DNA from: Karalla daura
Taxonomy: Eukaryota; Chordata; Actinopteri; Chaetodontiformes; Leiognathidae
DNA length: 64,000 bases
Direction: 5' to 3'
Assembly: GCA_029224185.1 (NCBI GenBank)
Contig: CM055211.1
Location: 2,651,646-2,715,645 of the forward strand
Positions 1-12,040 of this stretch are shown here, piece by piece. The translations under genes and the position numbers were made by a program. Below the pieces are notes generated by a model that saw only the letters and a program-made list of their open reading frames with translations, was not told where the DNA came from and searched no databases. The first letter of the stretch is position 1. Each line of letters opens with the position of its first letter.

Positions 1-2103
1 TAACAGTTTCACTTCTCCTTGACCAGCGTGTGATGGCTGTTTATTGGCTTTGGAAGGCGAGCGCGGGTCAGGATCAATCCGCCCGTAAGAGAGATGGAGT
101 CCCGCTGAGGACGAGGTGTGATTTTATTAAATCAACATGGGCCAGTCAGCGCCCGTCAGCTTTTTATATTTCAAACACGGGGCTTTGCTCTTTTTCTTTT
201 TTTTTTTCGGTGCCAATTTAACTGAGACACTGTGTTTACATGCCACGGGATCCTGGTTTCTATCAGCGCACCACGGGGAGCGTTTTCAAGGTTTATAAAG
301 GCTAGGTCCTGATCCAGGGCCTTTGGAACCAGAGCACAAAGCCAGGGAACGTTGCACGAGGCCACCAATAGAGTTTTAACTCAGTGGGCGTGAGCAGTTA
401 ATACTATATGTCAGAGTCGTTAATGGGACGGCTGGGTAGGAGCTCTGGCCCGATGGTCAAACCACCGAAACCACTTTGCTGCTCCAGTTCTCAGACCGGA
501 GGGAGCGGGCTTTTTTCAGGGCCTCAGAGGGCACATCATCCCTCTAAGTGCACGTTACAGCACAATCGCTGCGTGTTTTTGTCAGGATAAATATCATCTT
601 GCACGACGATAATATCTTTAAAGTGGGATCCGACCAAGTGGAGACATTTCCACTAATCAATATCATAGGCTCGGCGCGTTTTCGGGCCAGCAGCTCTGGG
701 TCTGCTCTTCCCATGATTGCTCCCTCTTTCCCACAATCTCTCCTTCGCCAGACTTGCAGTAGTTGCCTCACAGCGACCTTAAGGGTCAGAGGGATGGAAT
801 CTCCAAACGCTCTGGGAAAGTCTCTATTCCTACTGTTCTCGCTGCTCCCACACAAACGCCGCTGCTCTGCTCTCACATAACTAACTGCTTGAAAGCGGAG
901 GAAAAAGGCAGCCGGGATACTGTTTGGCATTGGGTTTCCAAGGTATCTTCCTTCTCGGCGGGACCTTCACTCGATCGGCGCAGGGCATAACTCACCGGCC
1001 TCCTCTCCAGCCCAATGAAAGCTCCCCGCGCCGACGCACACAGCGAGTGTGGGTCGGGGTACAGCTGGTAACAATCAGCGGGGACTTAATGAAGCTTTGA
1101 CATGAGAGCTTTGCGGCCCCGCAGACAGACAATCCTACCTGGCCCGGGCCGAGACGCAACATGGCGTAGCTCCGGATTTATGACGAACAAGACATAATTC
1201 GTTACTGTCTGATGAAAACGCCGCGTGTTCAAAAGGTCAGATCTCGGGAATTATTAACGTCGATGCATCACTGTCAAATTACCTGTAACATCTGGCTGAC
1301 GGTGACAAACAAATGAGATCATGGTGGAGATGATCTACGACAGAGATTTTACTAGAGTTAGTTATTTGTCAGCATTAAGACGACGTTTCCCATAAATCCC
1401 TTCTTCAGCTCCTTTCCTGTCGGTTCACGGCGTGGACGTCTCTTCTGCCGCCAGGAGCACTAAAAGCATCCCTCCTTTTCTTTTCTCTCTCTCTTTTCTC
1501 AAGCGATCCAGCAGATTTCTGACAAAGAAGCTGCGGAAGATGCAACGATAAGCCGCCAGCCGTCCCGGATGGGAGGCGTCGCTGGCCAAGGCTTCGCTTT
1601 TGATACTCAATATAAGAAAAAAAAAGAATACGCCTTGTATGAGACACTCTTGTTGCCGGTTCCCATGGAGACGGAGGTGTTTCCCGTCTTTTTTTACTAT
1701 TACTTCCTACATGCGATAAGGCGTCACCGGAGCCAAGATCCAGTCTGATGTGCCAAGGCCTTAAAACAGCACGTGTAACAAAGGTGATTTATTCGTCTGA
1801 GCGCGTGATTTATGGACGTCACAGCGCCGAAAACATTCAGCGATGGCTGCGTGGGGGGGCTTCGGGCGAGACGCTGCACTCACGCATTTATTTGACCTTT
1901 ATCCGGGTTTTCCAGAGTTGTCGGACGAGGAATCTCTTCGCAGCACGTCACGGTCAGATTGATGGCCGGTTGAGCCGACTGGCAGCGCTAATACAGGAGG
2001 AGTTCAGGAAGGAGGAAAGAGCCGAGGTGTACTCAGTCTCCATCAGACCCTGTCATCAAACAAGAATGTCAGACATCCTGTCTTTAGACGATCGCAGCGA
2101 GAT
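1..2103. other. Unique noncoding stretch, no gene seen
   Basis: All six frames are broken by stops and no open frame encodes a recognisable protein. From about 940 to 1190 the DNA is GC-rich with retained CpG and a CCAAT box near 1012, which resembles a conserved noncoding or promoter-flank block, though no transcript can be supported. Two TGATTTAT motifs lie at 1785 and 1806. The open frame at 1748-2221 has no known domain and ends inside an L2 fragment, so I treat it as chance. Confidence 0.6.
1785..1821 (+). promoter_or_regulatory. Paired PBX-HOX-type motifs (TGATTTAT x2)
   Basis: TGATTTAT occurs at 1785-1792 and 1806-1813, 21 bp apart or about two helical turns. The second copy reads TGATTTATGG and is followed directly by ACGTCAC, a CRE-like half element. 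TGATTTAT/C is the known composite site of PBX with posterior-group HOX proteins. Function is inferred from motif and spacing only. Confidence 0.3.
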
Positions 2104-2220
2104 ATCCATCCACTCATTATCCTACCCACTCAGTACCCACCGGTGTCCCAGGGGGTCTGCTGGAGACAGGGAGGACACCCAGTCCATCACAGGACACACA
2201 CACATCCAGGGTACTGGGTA
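2104..2220 (-). mobile_element. L2-type LINE 3'-end fragment
   Basis: On the minus strand the block carries the fish L2 3' module in diverged form: a 'cctgtgatggactgg'-like segment (here as 'cccagtccatcacagga' on the plus strand) and a terminal GGAT-type tail (here 'atccatccactcattatcc'). Only about 120 bp of the 3' end remain and there is no reverse-transcriptase coding part, as expected for 5'-truncated LINE insertions. Family assignment is from recognition of the consensus, not a database search. Confidence 0.7.
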
Positions 2221-2573
2221 ATGCTTACCTGCTATTCACCAAACTACCATGTCTTGATATATAACTTATCAAATGTTATCAATGGGAAGCTTTAGCAATC
2301 TGATCATCCATTTATCCTCACAGTAAAACAGATCGTGTTGAATTTGCTCTAGGTGCGATGTTTTTGTTTACAAATAAAAGGGGAAAGAAATGGACTCCTG
2401 TGAAAAGATAAGTCATTAAGTCATTAAGATGACTGTATGTTGTGGCGTTGACACATGATTCCGGGGAAAGGAATAAATGGGGGAAAATAATGAAAACGCT
2501 ATGATCTAATTTTGTAATTGAACATTTATGTATGTCTTTGCTAGCGATTAGCCGTCTGGCCCGACAAGCGATA

Positions 2574-2606
2574 CCGGCTCGGGGCAATAAATAAACCCCG
2601 AGCCGG
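2574..2606. other. Perfect GC-rich hairpin with AATAAA-bearing loop
   Basis: CCGGCTCGGGG (2574-2584) is followed by an 11-nt A/T-rich loop (2585-2595) and the exact reverse complement CCCCGAGCCGG (2596-2606). The stem is 11 bp without mismatch, with 10 of 11 pairs G-C. The loop holds two overlapping AATAAA hexamers. The structure is directly visible; whether it is transcribed or functional is unknown. Confidence 0.75.
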
Positions 2607-2806
2607 GCCTTTCTCTGCGTGCCGCTCGCTCGCTACCTGACGTAAAGTGATGTATCTCCCCCCCGAAAAAATACAACACCCAGGTGTGATCAGTCAGCGG
2701 GCTGACGGGTTCTGCTGGGCTTCGGGAGAAGCTCCGGAGTTGAGAAAGATTAATTAGTTAAACTGGGGCAGACATCAGTCTTCTAACAAGTCTCCGCGCT
2801 GTCGCC

Positions 2807-2850
2807 GGGGAGGAGGGAGGGAGGGAGGGAGGGAGGGAGGGATGGGGGGA
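2807..2850 (+). repeat. (GGGA)n G-quadruplex-prone tract
   Basis: At least eight consecutive GGG runs separated by single bases, in an imperfect GGGA/GGAG array. Runs of four or more GGG with loops of one nucleotide fit the standard strong G-quadruplex pattern. Confidence 0.85.
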
Positions 2851-3001
2851 GAGACGAGGAAGTGTTGCAGAGCAGCCAGGATCATTTCTATTCACCTGTT
2901 TTCCCTTTTCCTGTTTCTCTCCGTGCCAGTACCTGGGGGCAGGCAGTGTTTTTTTTTTTGTTTTTGGGATTCTAGATGGAGACTGATAACAGGATCGTTT
3001 A

Positions 3002-3021
3002 GGGTGGGAGGGGAGGGAGGG
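3002..3021 (+). repeat. Compact G-quadruplex motif
   Basis: Five G runs of three or more with single-nucleotide loops within 20 bases (GGGTGGGAGGGGAGGGAGGG). This is near-ideal for a parallel quadruplex on the plus strand. Confidence 0.8.
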
Positions 3022-5309
3022 TCTGTACCTCATCCCTCACTCTTATCTGGACACTGAGGACGGCGGGGGTGGGGCTGGCAGGTCAAGTGTACAACCTTCC
3101 TGGTGCCACGCTAATGATGCCCCCCCCCAACCCCGCCTGTCTCTTCCTCTGGGCAACAAGGTCAAGTCTGGTACCCCCCCACCCAGCTTTATCACCCCGA
3201 GGCAGCACCCTGCAGCTCCTCACCACAGGTCTCAACAGTCATTCGGCTGCACCGGGCGTAATCCAATTTACATTCTTTTAAGATATCCCAGAAAAAAAAC
3301 ACTGCAGCTCTGCTGAATCTGCACGTTTCTTTGTGCTTCTTTGTTCGAGGTAATTAGAGGTCCGGGGCCTTGCTTAAGGGCACCTCAGACGTAATTGCTA
3401 CTAAAAGGTAACCACACTTAAGCGCCAGCGTGAGTCAGACAAACAGGGTGTGTGCTGCAGAGGCTGCAGATGATGGAGCAGTTTCTCTGCGTCTGTCAGT
3501 GTCTCTCTGCATCAGTGCACAGAGTGTCACGGGGTGTGCGTTTGGCCCCATTAACACTCCTCAATTCCAGTGTTTCAGATCTGGATTTGATCCTGTTGCT
3601 TTTCAATGCGCTTTTGTCGACACTTATCCACATATTGTCTCCATTAACCGTACCAGAGGAGTCCTAGGGTTTGTGCGAGACACTATGCTACATGTCTGCA
3701 CGCCGTGGTCCTTCAAAATCCAACAAATCACTTTGAGGACGAGTCCGGGTTAATGTAATGTCCACTCGACCTCTAACGGAAGAAGAAGGACACAGGAATC
3801 TGCAGTTTTTCAAGTATGTCAGACAGAAAAGACAATCCATCCCGGTCTCCTTCTTAACAGCTACGTTAAGTCTTGACTGACCTTCCTCCTATGTGGGTTT
3901 CGTGGGTCCGACCTAAACTTAAAATGGCGGATGTCCTCATTTTTTTGGTATGCTTGGAAGTTGTTTATTGAGACAACAGAGAGGAGAGAGCTTCGCTGGA
4001 GCCGCGATAAGGCAATCTGATTTCAATTTATCTGGCCCCTGATGAATCTGCAGCCGCTTTTTCATCTCTGCGCCTTTTCTTCCCACGGGTGGGTGGAGTT
4101 TAGGAAACACTTTTGGAGTCGGAATCCGCTCTCGACTGCCGAAATGACGGTTTACAGAGGTTTTCTAGCTGCACAATGAGCAGCAGAGGAGCGCGAGAGT
4201 GACATCTGTTAAGCCTTAGAGCTGGAAGGCCAAAAATAAAGTTACTGGGTTGGGCCTCCTTCGCTGCATTTACAGAAATCAGCTGGAGGACAAATGGTGA
4301 GATTCCTACTCAGTGGGACGCCCCTGGAAAACACATACAAACCACACACACATGAGGGTACGTGCAGACATACCTCTAATGTATGTGCGTCCTCCGGACA
4401 TGCACAGAAAGGAGAGAGAGCGCCTCATTACATGGCTGGATTAAACAGAAACATTTTGTTGGAGCAAACATCAAGGCGCTGATTTTTATCTCCGGCCGGG
4501 AAGAGCTGTCACAGCCTCAAAGGGAAAAGCTGATCCTTGGTCGGCCCTTTCAGTCCGACTCGGCCGCGCTCTCGGGATGTTTAATGGCAACCTTATCTCC
4601 AACTTGTAGATGACATTGTTTCAGTCACTTCACATTCTCTCTGATTTACATCGATTTGATTTGTCGTGAGGAGGCCGTCTTTAGCGGGTCTTTAGCGCGC
4701 AGGCATCTTTGTGCTCTGACAGAGATGGATCTGCTCTATTCTCCCTGGCTGTCGTATTCCACACAAAGCTCCGGCTTCGTGACTAATCGGCTGCTAAATC
4801 ACCCCGAATTTCGGTGACACTCGACGCGCTGCCTGCTCATCAGCACCTGAGCGGCGGCAGAGGCGGCAGAATAACAAAGCGGTTAGTTAAGTGACAGAAC
4901 GGTTTCGACTCAAAACGATACGCAATCTTTGTCTGCGCAAAGAGCCTCGGATAAATCCCCCCGCAGCGAGAGCCGGGCTGGAAAAAGAAACAAAAAAAAA
5001 ACCACAACCCTCACGTGGAGCCAGAGTGATTTCAATATGCAACACAGGCTCAGGCTCCCTGGTCAGCTAAGCTCACAACAGCCTGACAATTAACAGCTAA
5101 CAGGATTCTGCTTCCTAATCCTCCTTTTCCACGATTTCTTTTTGTATTACAAGACAATACGCCGCATGAAAAGCTGTGAGTTAAGAAAAGCACAACATCA
5201 ATAGTATGTATTATAACAAGGTTGATGAGGTCCTGGTTTTTAGTCCCGATCAGATGGAGTGTGTGGAAAAACACATACGTTCAGGTCAATTTGAGAAGAT
5301 TGCTGCAAG

Positions 5310-5440
5310 GTGTGAGTGTTGTGTTGTGTGTGTGTGTGTGTGTGTGTGTGTCCTGTGATGGACTGGAGACCTGTCCGGGGTGTGTATTCCCTGCCTTCGC
5401 CCTAAGCAGCTTGGATAATGGAGAGATGGATGGAGGGATT
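5310..5440 (+). mobile_element. L2-type LINE 3'-end fragment
   Basis: A (GT)n run is followed by 'cctgtgatggactggaga', 'cctgtccggggtgtgtattc', 'ccctgcc' and a terminal 'ggagagatggatggaggg'. These are in the order of the fish L2 3' end, on the plus strand. The (GT)n run is itself a usual part of this module. Only the last 130 bp or so are present. Confidence 0.8.
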
Positions 5441-6108
5441 TGTATGACCTGAGGGACTTTGATTATTACGTTTCGGGAAGGGGACGTAAAAAAAAAAAAA
5501 AGAAAAAAAAACTCCCCGAAAAGATTTTCTTTTTATAGTCTGTCGCGAGTTTGTTGATATGAAATCATCCCCTTTAAGCGGTTCACTTTGCATGTGCTCG
5601 ACGGGGCAGATTATTCCCGAACAAATACTGAAATCCACGCGCATCAACGACTTTCGCCTCCCGCGACAAACTAAATCTCATCAAACACCGCTCCCCATTA
5701 AGAACGTCCTCCCTCCTCAAATCACTTCATCTCTACCTTCCCTGCTCCTACCCATGCATCTACAGCTGTGCACATCACAGGCAGAAACCCCCCCCCACAC
5801 ACACACACACACACACTCACACACACACCGAGGTCTTGCATTAGGTTGGGCTGCCACGTTTGCAAAAAAAAAAGAATAAAATAAATAAAAAATGGGAATT
5901 ATAAATAAAAGGTAATGATGCTATTATCATGCTCTCTTACTACCCTGAGCGCCGCGCCTCACCTTTCTATTTGAATAATGATTTATAATCATATTAGTTC
6001 TCTCCGGAGCCCTGCTCTGGAAAAGTAAAAAGCTATTATCCAGTTGTCAGCTTCCAGGAGACGCTGTGGGAGATGGAGCGATGATGCTGACACACGCACA
6101 TACTGTAG

Positions 6109-6139
<31 letters not shown>

Positions 6140-7560
6140 GGCTGAGGCTGAGGCAGAAACACACCCCAGGCATGTATATATGCACATGCAGAGCCGTTCT
6201 GCCGCACACACAATCAAGAGTGCAAATACGTATTAGCTTGCACATTCTTCCGTGTTCATGCGCACACACACAGGCCTTCTTCTCCTCTTTTTTTTTTTCT
6301 GGGTGAAAAAAAAGAGAAGAAAAAACAGCAATTTCGAGCAGAAATGTTGTTTCCAATTGTCATGTTTGGTTAGTCCAGCTCTGAGCGCCAGGCATGGGGG
6401 GGAGAGGGAGCTTGTCAGGGGCGGAAAGCTACACAATATTTTATATGTATGTTTCGATGTGACAAAAACACGCCCAAAGGCAGGAATTCAGACGATCACC
6501 TGCGTAAAAATGGCACAAAAAATGGCTAAAAAAATACCAGAAAAAGTCTCAGAGGGTGACGGATAGATACCGAGACGTACACAACTGTATGGATAGATAG
6601 AGGGTGGAGGAGGAAATAAGATATCATGCATCACTGATCAATACTGTCACCTGCTCGGGCCTAATCCTGTAAAACACATTCAGACACATCCCGACAGACA
6701 GTTGCCTTATATCAGGTGTGATCTGTGGGAATTAGGAGCGTGTTTACACCGAGTATTAAAAAAAACGGAAATTTGCCATTAAGCCATTTTCATTTGACAG
6801 GGCTCGGAGTGACATACGAGACGGCTGCTGTAATGAGAAAGAGAGAAACCTGCCTGTTTACAGCGTATTGTCACATTGTCGCGGTGGCTGACTGTCCCGT
6901 GTTTGTGACACGCCTGTGACATGGCTGTGACCCCTGCCGGCCTAAATCACGCCTGCCCCTCGGCGTATTTATAGAAAGCAGACGGAAATAGACGACGTCC
7001 CGCTTACACAATGTGTTTTCCAGGCGAGAACTTAAGATCTACGACGGGGGGGCAAAATGTAAAACTATGAGTCTGGGGTGTTCTTTCCGCCGACATTTAT
7101 TTCCCAGCTTCAATAAAAGCTCACCTTCGTGGCATTTCGGAAACAAATTATTCCTGCGGATCGCGGGCCAATTGGCCGGCATGTGAGATTGAAGCGAAGC
7201 CGTTTATAGCCGCGTGGTTTGATTTACTCCGCAAATAGGCGTTTATGTACGTGGAAAAGATCCGCAAGTGCAGCTGCAAATGTGACAAGGAGGGCCCGGG
7301 CCCAGACAGAGTCCTGTAGCTGGATCCATTTCACAGCGTCTTGACACAAAATCCTGTCTACAAGTCGGCAAGGTTGCTAAATAGATAGCATCCATAAAAA
7401 CGTCAGGCGGAGGGGGGTTTTGGTTCCAGGGGCGAAGTGAATGATCAGGAACTCTAGGATGGGACGCGCTCAGGGTCTATTTTTGGGCGGGGTGGATGGA
7501 GGGGAGGGAGGAGGGGGGTGTGTGAGATCTGAGACTGAGGCGACACACATATAAACACCC
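5441..7560. other. Noncoding stretch with CA and A-rich repeats, no gene seen
   Basis: Holds A-rich DNA at 5487-5511 and 5862-5915, (CA)n at 5797-5829 and 6111-6139, and complex unique DNA at about 7090-7280 with a CCAAT palindrome. A G-rich tract at 7485-7518 has quadruplex potential. A 15-bp inverted element (ATGATT-TAT-AATCAT) lies at 5978-5992. Open frames here are composed of repeat-derived Thr-His or Cys-Val runs. Confidence 0.6.
7090..7280. promoter_or_regulatory. Candidate conserved noncoding block with double CCAAT palindrome
   Basis: The 12-bp perfect palindrome GGCCAATTGGCC (7166-7177) carries a CCAAT box on each strand. It is flanked by complex, CpG-retaining sequence, a TGATTTAC site (7220-7227) and 'aaattattcctgcgg'. 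The sequence texture (no repeats, AT-rich cores, intact CpG) resembles developmental enhancers. Conservation cannot be checked here. Confidence 0.3.
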
Positions 7561-9530
7561 ACGGTCCTGCCTCTAAATCCATGTACCAATCTCCAAACAC
7601 CTACACACCCACCCACACAGGCAGAGAAGCTGCTCGCAGACATCTAATCTGGCGAGATTTACATTTGCCGGCCTTGGCGGGCTGGTGTCAGGGTGTCACG
7701 TCCGCCGAATGTGATCTTCCACGTCGAGAACATTATTATCCCCCCGGCCAGGAATTTAATGCCGGGGAAAAGGACGGGGGACGGTGCCACCTTCCAGCCG
7801 AGCTGCTCGGAGATGCGGAGAGAAGGACGGCCGCCGTGCGCCTCGACAGAGGTGAGACGGGTTTGTTGGTTCGGGGCGAGGAGACGACCTCGCTCCTCCC
7901 GGAGCGTCTCCCCTGCAGGACCCCGGGCGGCCGCAGACACAAAGAGCGGGCCAGCCGGCCGCATTTATGCCATGCAAATGCCTGCTCGGGCCTTGTACCG
8001 CTTCAATTGCTTCGGCGTTTATCACCCCCAGCACACACACACACACACACACACATCTGTGGCGCCCAGAGGAGGGGAGGGGCCGGGAGGGGCGGGGATC
8101 ATCTGTTTATTCATTCATTTGGAAATTTCCTCCTCTCGCCTCCTCTTCTATTCATCTCTGCCGTTCGTTTCCTGCCACGGTGGTTAAGATCGAAGCGAAT
8201 GTACAGAAATATTCCTTATAGACACACACACGGCGGGAATGGAAACGCAGTTTGGTGCAGGAGCACAAAAATAGACGAGAAAAAGAGGGAAGAATAAAGA
8301 AAAATAAAGACACTATGTCCTATTAAGCAATTTAAATATTTCACACATGTAAGTGTCACAAAGTATCATCTTGTATAAGATAGCAATGCATTGCATCGCC
8401 TCACACATATCATATTGACTCCTATTGTATGCGATCATGAAACATATCTCATATTGTATCATGTGATGTCGTATTGTATCATCATCATATCATATTGTTT
8501 CATATCGTATCGTGGGTCTTCGCTCTCCAAGAAGGAAACTGAACAAACAAAAGTGTCATGGAATATTTTTGTCTATTCTTTTGAGAAAAAGTCAAAGTTG
8601 TGCAATCGCTTAAACACGGCCATAACACAAACCTGCTGGATTTTTCCACGAACCGGAATATTCCTCCCGAGTTCCTGAAAAACACAGAAAAATAAAAGAG
8701 ACGCTTCCCCTCCGACGGGCGACTGCTGCGACCTGGCACCTCTATATGTAAGAAACAACGACACGCCCCGATCGTCTGCCTGGCGACATAAAGAGCAGCG
8801 CGAGCAGGAAGCCGCTCAGGAGAGAGCGCCGCGTCCTGTCAGGTCCTCCCTGGCACACGCACACACACACACGCGCGCAGACATGTCGCATCGAGGCCGA
8901 GGAACAGCTGAAGTCGTGTGCCGCAGACTCTCCCCCACCTGGGTGAGCGTGGGGGTGTGTCTGAGGGTGAAGCTGCCGCTGAGACAGGTAGCGGAGGCCA
9001 GCTGGTTTGAACAGGTGTACAGACTGTGTGTTCCCATCGGACGGATCTGTGCACTTGGCTGCCGACCAGGCAACGATGGGTAGAAGCCTCTTTCTCCTCT
9101 TCCCTGTCTGTCCCTGCTCCTCCGTCTCCCTTTCTTCCTCTTCGGAGGTGTGTGTGCATGTGTGTGTGTGTGTGTCTTCTCCCTAGCGGCGCCTCCTTTG
9201 TCTTGGTTGGTCGGTGGCGACACACACACACATACACACACACGCACATACACACAAACAGGCACGCATACAAAGACACATGCAGGGATACAGACACAGC
9301 CACGCGTGAGCAGACAAACAGTGTTGAGTGCAGGAGGCTGATGGGAGAGTAACTACGCATGAAGAGGAGCTGCGTGCAGACAGACAAGACAGACAGACAG
9401 GTGGTCTGAGCTGGATCGTGATATTTCTTTTTATACAAACAAGCCGGGCACATCTACCCTGTAAAAAAAAAAAAAAAAGTAGCGATTGTGATGCCTCCTC
9501 TTCCTCTTCCTACAAGCGAATGGGTTGTTA
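7561..9530. other. CpG-rich patch and mixed microsatellites, no gene seen
   Basis: From about 7640 to 7990 the sequence is GC- and CpG-rich, with an ATGCAAAT octamer at 7972-7979. It is followed by (AC)n at 8031-8054, a degenerate minisatellite at 8400-8512, (TG)n at 9150-9176, an imperfect CA/CATA tract at 9220-9290 and poly-A at 9462-9478. The long open frames on both strands (7581-8297 plus; 8839-9453 minus) owe their length to the dinucleotide repeats and have no domains. Confidence 0.6.
8400..8512. repeat. Degenerate CATATTGTAT-type minisatellite
   Basis: A series of variants of 'catattgtatcat' ('tcatattgactcctattgta', 'tcatattgtatcatgtgat', 'cgtattgtatcatcatcat', 'atcatattgtttcatatcgt') runs for about 110 bp. 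The unit is imperfect, suggesting an old array. Confidence 0.6.
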
Positions 9531-11237
9531 ATGCTGAAACCGGAGTATTTACCAGGAATTACGAAGGTATTAAACCAAATTCAGGTCCACCTGTTTAGCT
9601 CTCACATGCAGCCCCGGTCTTTATTTACAAAGGCTTGAGAATAATCTACTCCAGCTTGGAGGAATCAAACACCAGCATTTTCCATCTTCTTGTCTAGTAA
9701 TTTATTCCCCCTGTTGACACAATGAGCTCACAGATCTATAAAAATAATTTATTATTGGGATTATTTATACCAATTTGACAGCAGATTGACCAACGTATTG
9801 TTTAACAAATGCAATAATCGACAACTACGATACTAATCCATGCATTTCTCTACATTTTAAGTCATAGAATACAAATTCTGTGATATCATTTCAGGTCTTT
9901 TCAGTCATCCATGAAAGTAAACAACAGATCAATGTGTTTTACCATATTTTAAAGACCTTGATTGCAAAAGTAACAAATGTTGCAGCCCTAACACTACTAG
10001 TATAATAGGTATGAGAATATTATTATGGGAAGATATCATTTGGATGGACTCTACAACTCCTTGGTCACACACTACATATATCTACCACCACAAATCCCAC
10101 ATATTGGCTCAAATATTCTAAACAAACAGTTTTGTGCAACCTGAAACTACATCTCTGATACCTGTACGCTGCGAAGCCGTACGACAAAAACCCTGTTTGT
10201 TCGTACATGCAACCTGTGACTAAAAAGACGAGCGGTTCTCAGTTCGCTAATCCATATTAGAAAGATATGAAATTCAAACCAGAACCGCTTGCACATAAGA
10301 GATAAGCAGCTCGCCCGCCGCTTCGTGATTCCACCTGAGCTCCACAGATCCACTGCGGGATCCTCCACGCTCCTTCACAGCTGCACGGAATAAACAAAGC
10401 GGCCCCCCCACACCCTCCCTCCGCCCCCCAATCACATGACACATGTTTGTCGTAAAAAGAAAAACAAAATCGCAGCATTGATTCCATAAGGGGTCGAGCG
10501 GTAACCTCGTCTCTCGTGCAAGTCTTCCCTAGATGAACTCCGCTTTTCTTTTGAAGCACTTCCTCGGGTCGCGGGGTCGCAGATGAGGTCACATCCTGTC
10601 TTTTCTGATCAGACCTGAGGGACTGGCTGCAGATGTGGAGGCTGAGAGGTCGGGTTTCTCATGGAGAGAGAGATAGCGAAGGCATCTTCCTTTACTCCTT
10701 TTTGCTCTTTTTCAAGTTTCTCAGGGTCTGGGAGGAGGCTAAACGCTTCTACGTGCCGCTGCTTTTCCCCTCCCGGGACGCCATCAGCAAAGTGACCAAA
10801 ATACACTGACAAGCCCTTTATATCTCAACCATGTAATGAACCTGCCATATGTACGAGGTTTGAAAAGAGCTCTTTGCGATAGGAAATCCACAGCTCAGCT
10901 GCCAGAAACCTTCTCAGTTGTCATGTAGCGTTGGCGGACAACCCGGCAGCAACCTCACTGCTTCCCTTACCTTTCCAAGCTCGTAGGAGGGAATCTAAGA
11001 GGTTGTGAAACTCACCAGAGACGCCTGCAAGCGGCACGCAGTCTTTGGTCTGGTCCGTTGCGGAGAAACACGCTCGCTCTGAGAGAAAGAGAAGAAGAAA
11101 ACAATTATTTTCAGATGAGTGTGGTCATAAAAAAAAACATTCAGATGAATATTGTATTACATTTTTTTAGAGGTCAATGAAAAGACAGACAAATCCACAA
11201 GTGCTTTAGATGTTTTTATTCATTTGTACTGATTGTT
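9531..11237. other. AT-rich unique stretch, no gene seen
   Basis: 9531-10150 is AT-rich with scattered 'aataatttattattggg'-type sequence; 10290-10830 is more mixed with a C run near 10405. No repeat family, open frame of note or RNA gene is recognisable. Confidence 0.5.
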
Positions 11238-11468
11238 ACATACTACAAGTGAGGCCTCGGGTTTGGATCCTGGTCTTTTTATGTGTTTTCTCCAGCACTC
11301 CAGTTTCCCCCACAGTCCAAAAACATCCATGTTAGGTCAACAAGAGACTGTAAATTGTCTCTGTGATGAACTGGAGACCTGTCAAGGCCATATAACCTGT
11401 TTTCATCCTGGAGATAGAGTCCAGCAGACCCCTGTGACACTGTTAAGGTACAAAGATGGATGGATGGT
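11238..11468 (+). mobile_element. L2-type LINE 3'-end fragment
   Basis: Contains in order the diverged 'ggcctcgggtttggatcctg' segment, 'cacagtccaaaaacatccat', 'gatgaactggagacctgtca', and a terminal (GGAT)n tail ending near 11467. This is the plus-strand fish L2 3' region of about 230 bp without coding sequence. Confidence 0.85.
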
Positions 11469-12040
11469 GGTTACTCTGTCTTAAGACCCTACATTTGTGT
11501 CGCAAACTGCTTTGATTTTGTGAGTATGTCCAGCTTTACACTCGTGAATAATCGCATGTTTGTAAGTGAGAATGACTGTGATTCAAAGGGAGACTTTACA
11601 TGCTCTAACAGCATCAGCTACAGAGAAACTAATGAGACACAAACGGAGGCGTCCAGAAATAGCTCCTCCTCTTACTCCGCCGCTCTGTAGTTGTTTAATT
11701 TCATTAAGCTGTGGAAGATGAGCTGCAGACTGACGCCTCGGCTCTCTCACCTGGCCAAATATTATCTCAGCAGAGTGAAACTTCGGAGCAGTCCAAGTCC
11801 ATTTAAATTGATTTATTCAGGCTAAGACACAGAATCTGTTACGTGATAACAGGCCTGGTCCGAACCAGCTGCAGCGCTTTAAGTAGCACAACACGATGAT
11901 GAATAACCATAAAACCATCTATAAAACTGATAAACGGGAATAGCCGTGGCCTCTTTGCCTGTAATGTACCTGGTCACTGCTTTGTCAATAATGGTGGTGG
12001 AGCCGCTAATAGAGCATTATGGGAGCCCGGGGACCGACGC

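Larger units (their letters stand above)
2221..5309. other. Unique noncoding stretch with G-rich tracts, no gene seen
   Basis: AT-rich at 2230-2560, then a GC-rich perfect hairpin (2574-2606), (GGGA)n-type tracts (2807-2850, 3002-3021), a T run near 2949 and C runs near 3120 and 3173. The block at about 3985-4070 ('gataaggcaatctgatttcaatttatc') is complex, unrepeated sequence of the kind seen in conserved noncoding elements. No open frame has a recognisable product. Confidence 0.6.

Noticed and set aside
1748..2221. 157-codon open frame
   Set aside because: It ends inside an L2 fragment and has no domain; treated as chance.
7581..8297. 238-codon plus-strand open frame
   Set aside because: It lies in CpG-rich DNA plus a CA repeat; CpG-rich sequence has few stop codons. 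Frames on both strands overlap and none has a recognisable domain.
8839..9453. 204-codon minus-strand frame rich in Cys-Val and Thr-His
   Set aside because: Composition comes directly from TG/CA repeats.
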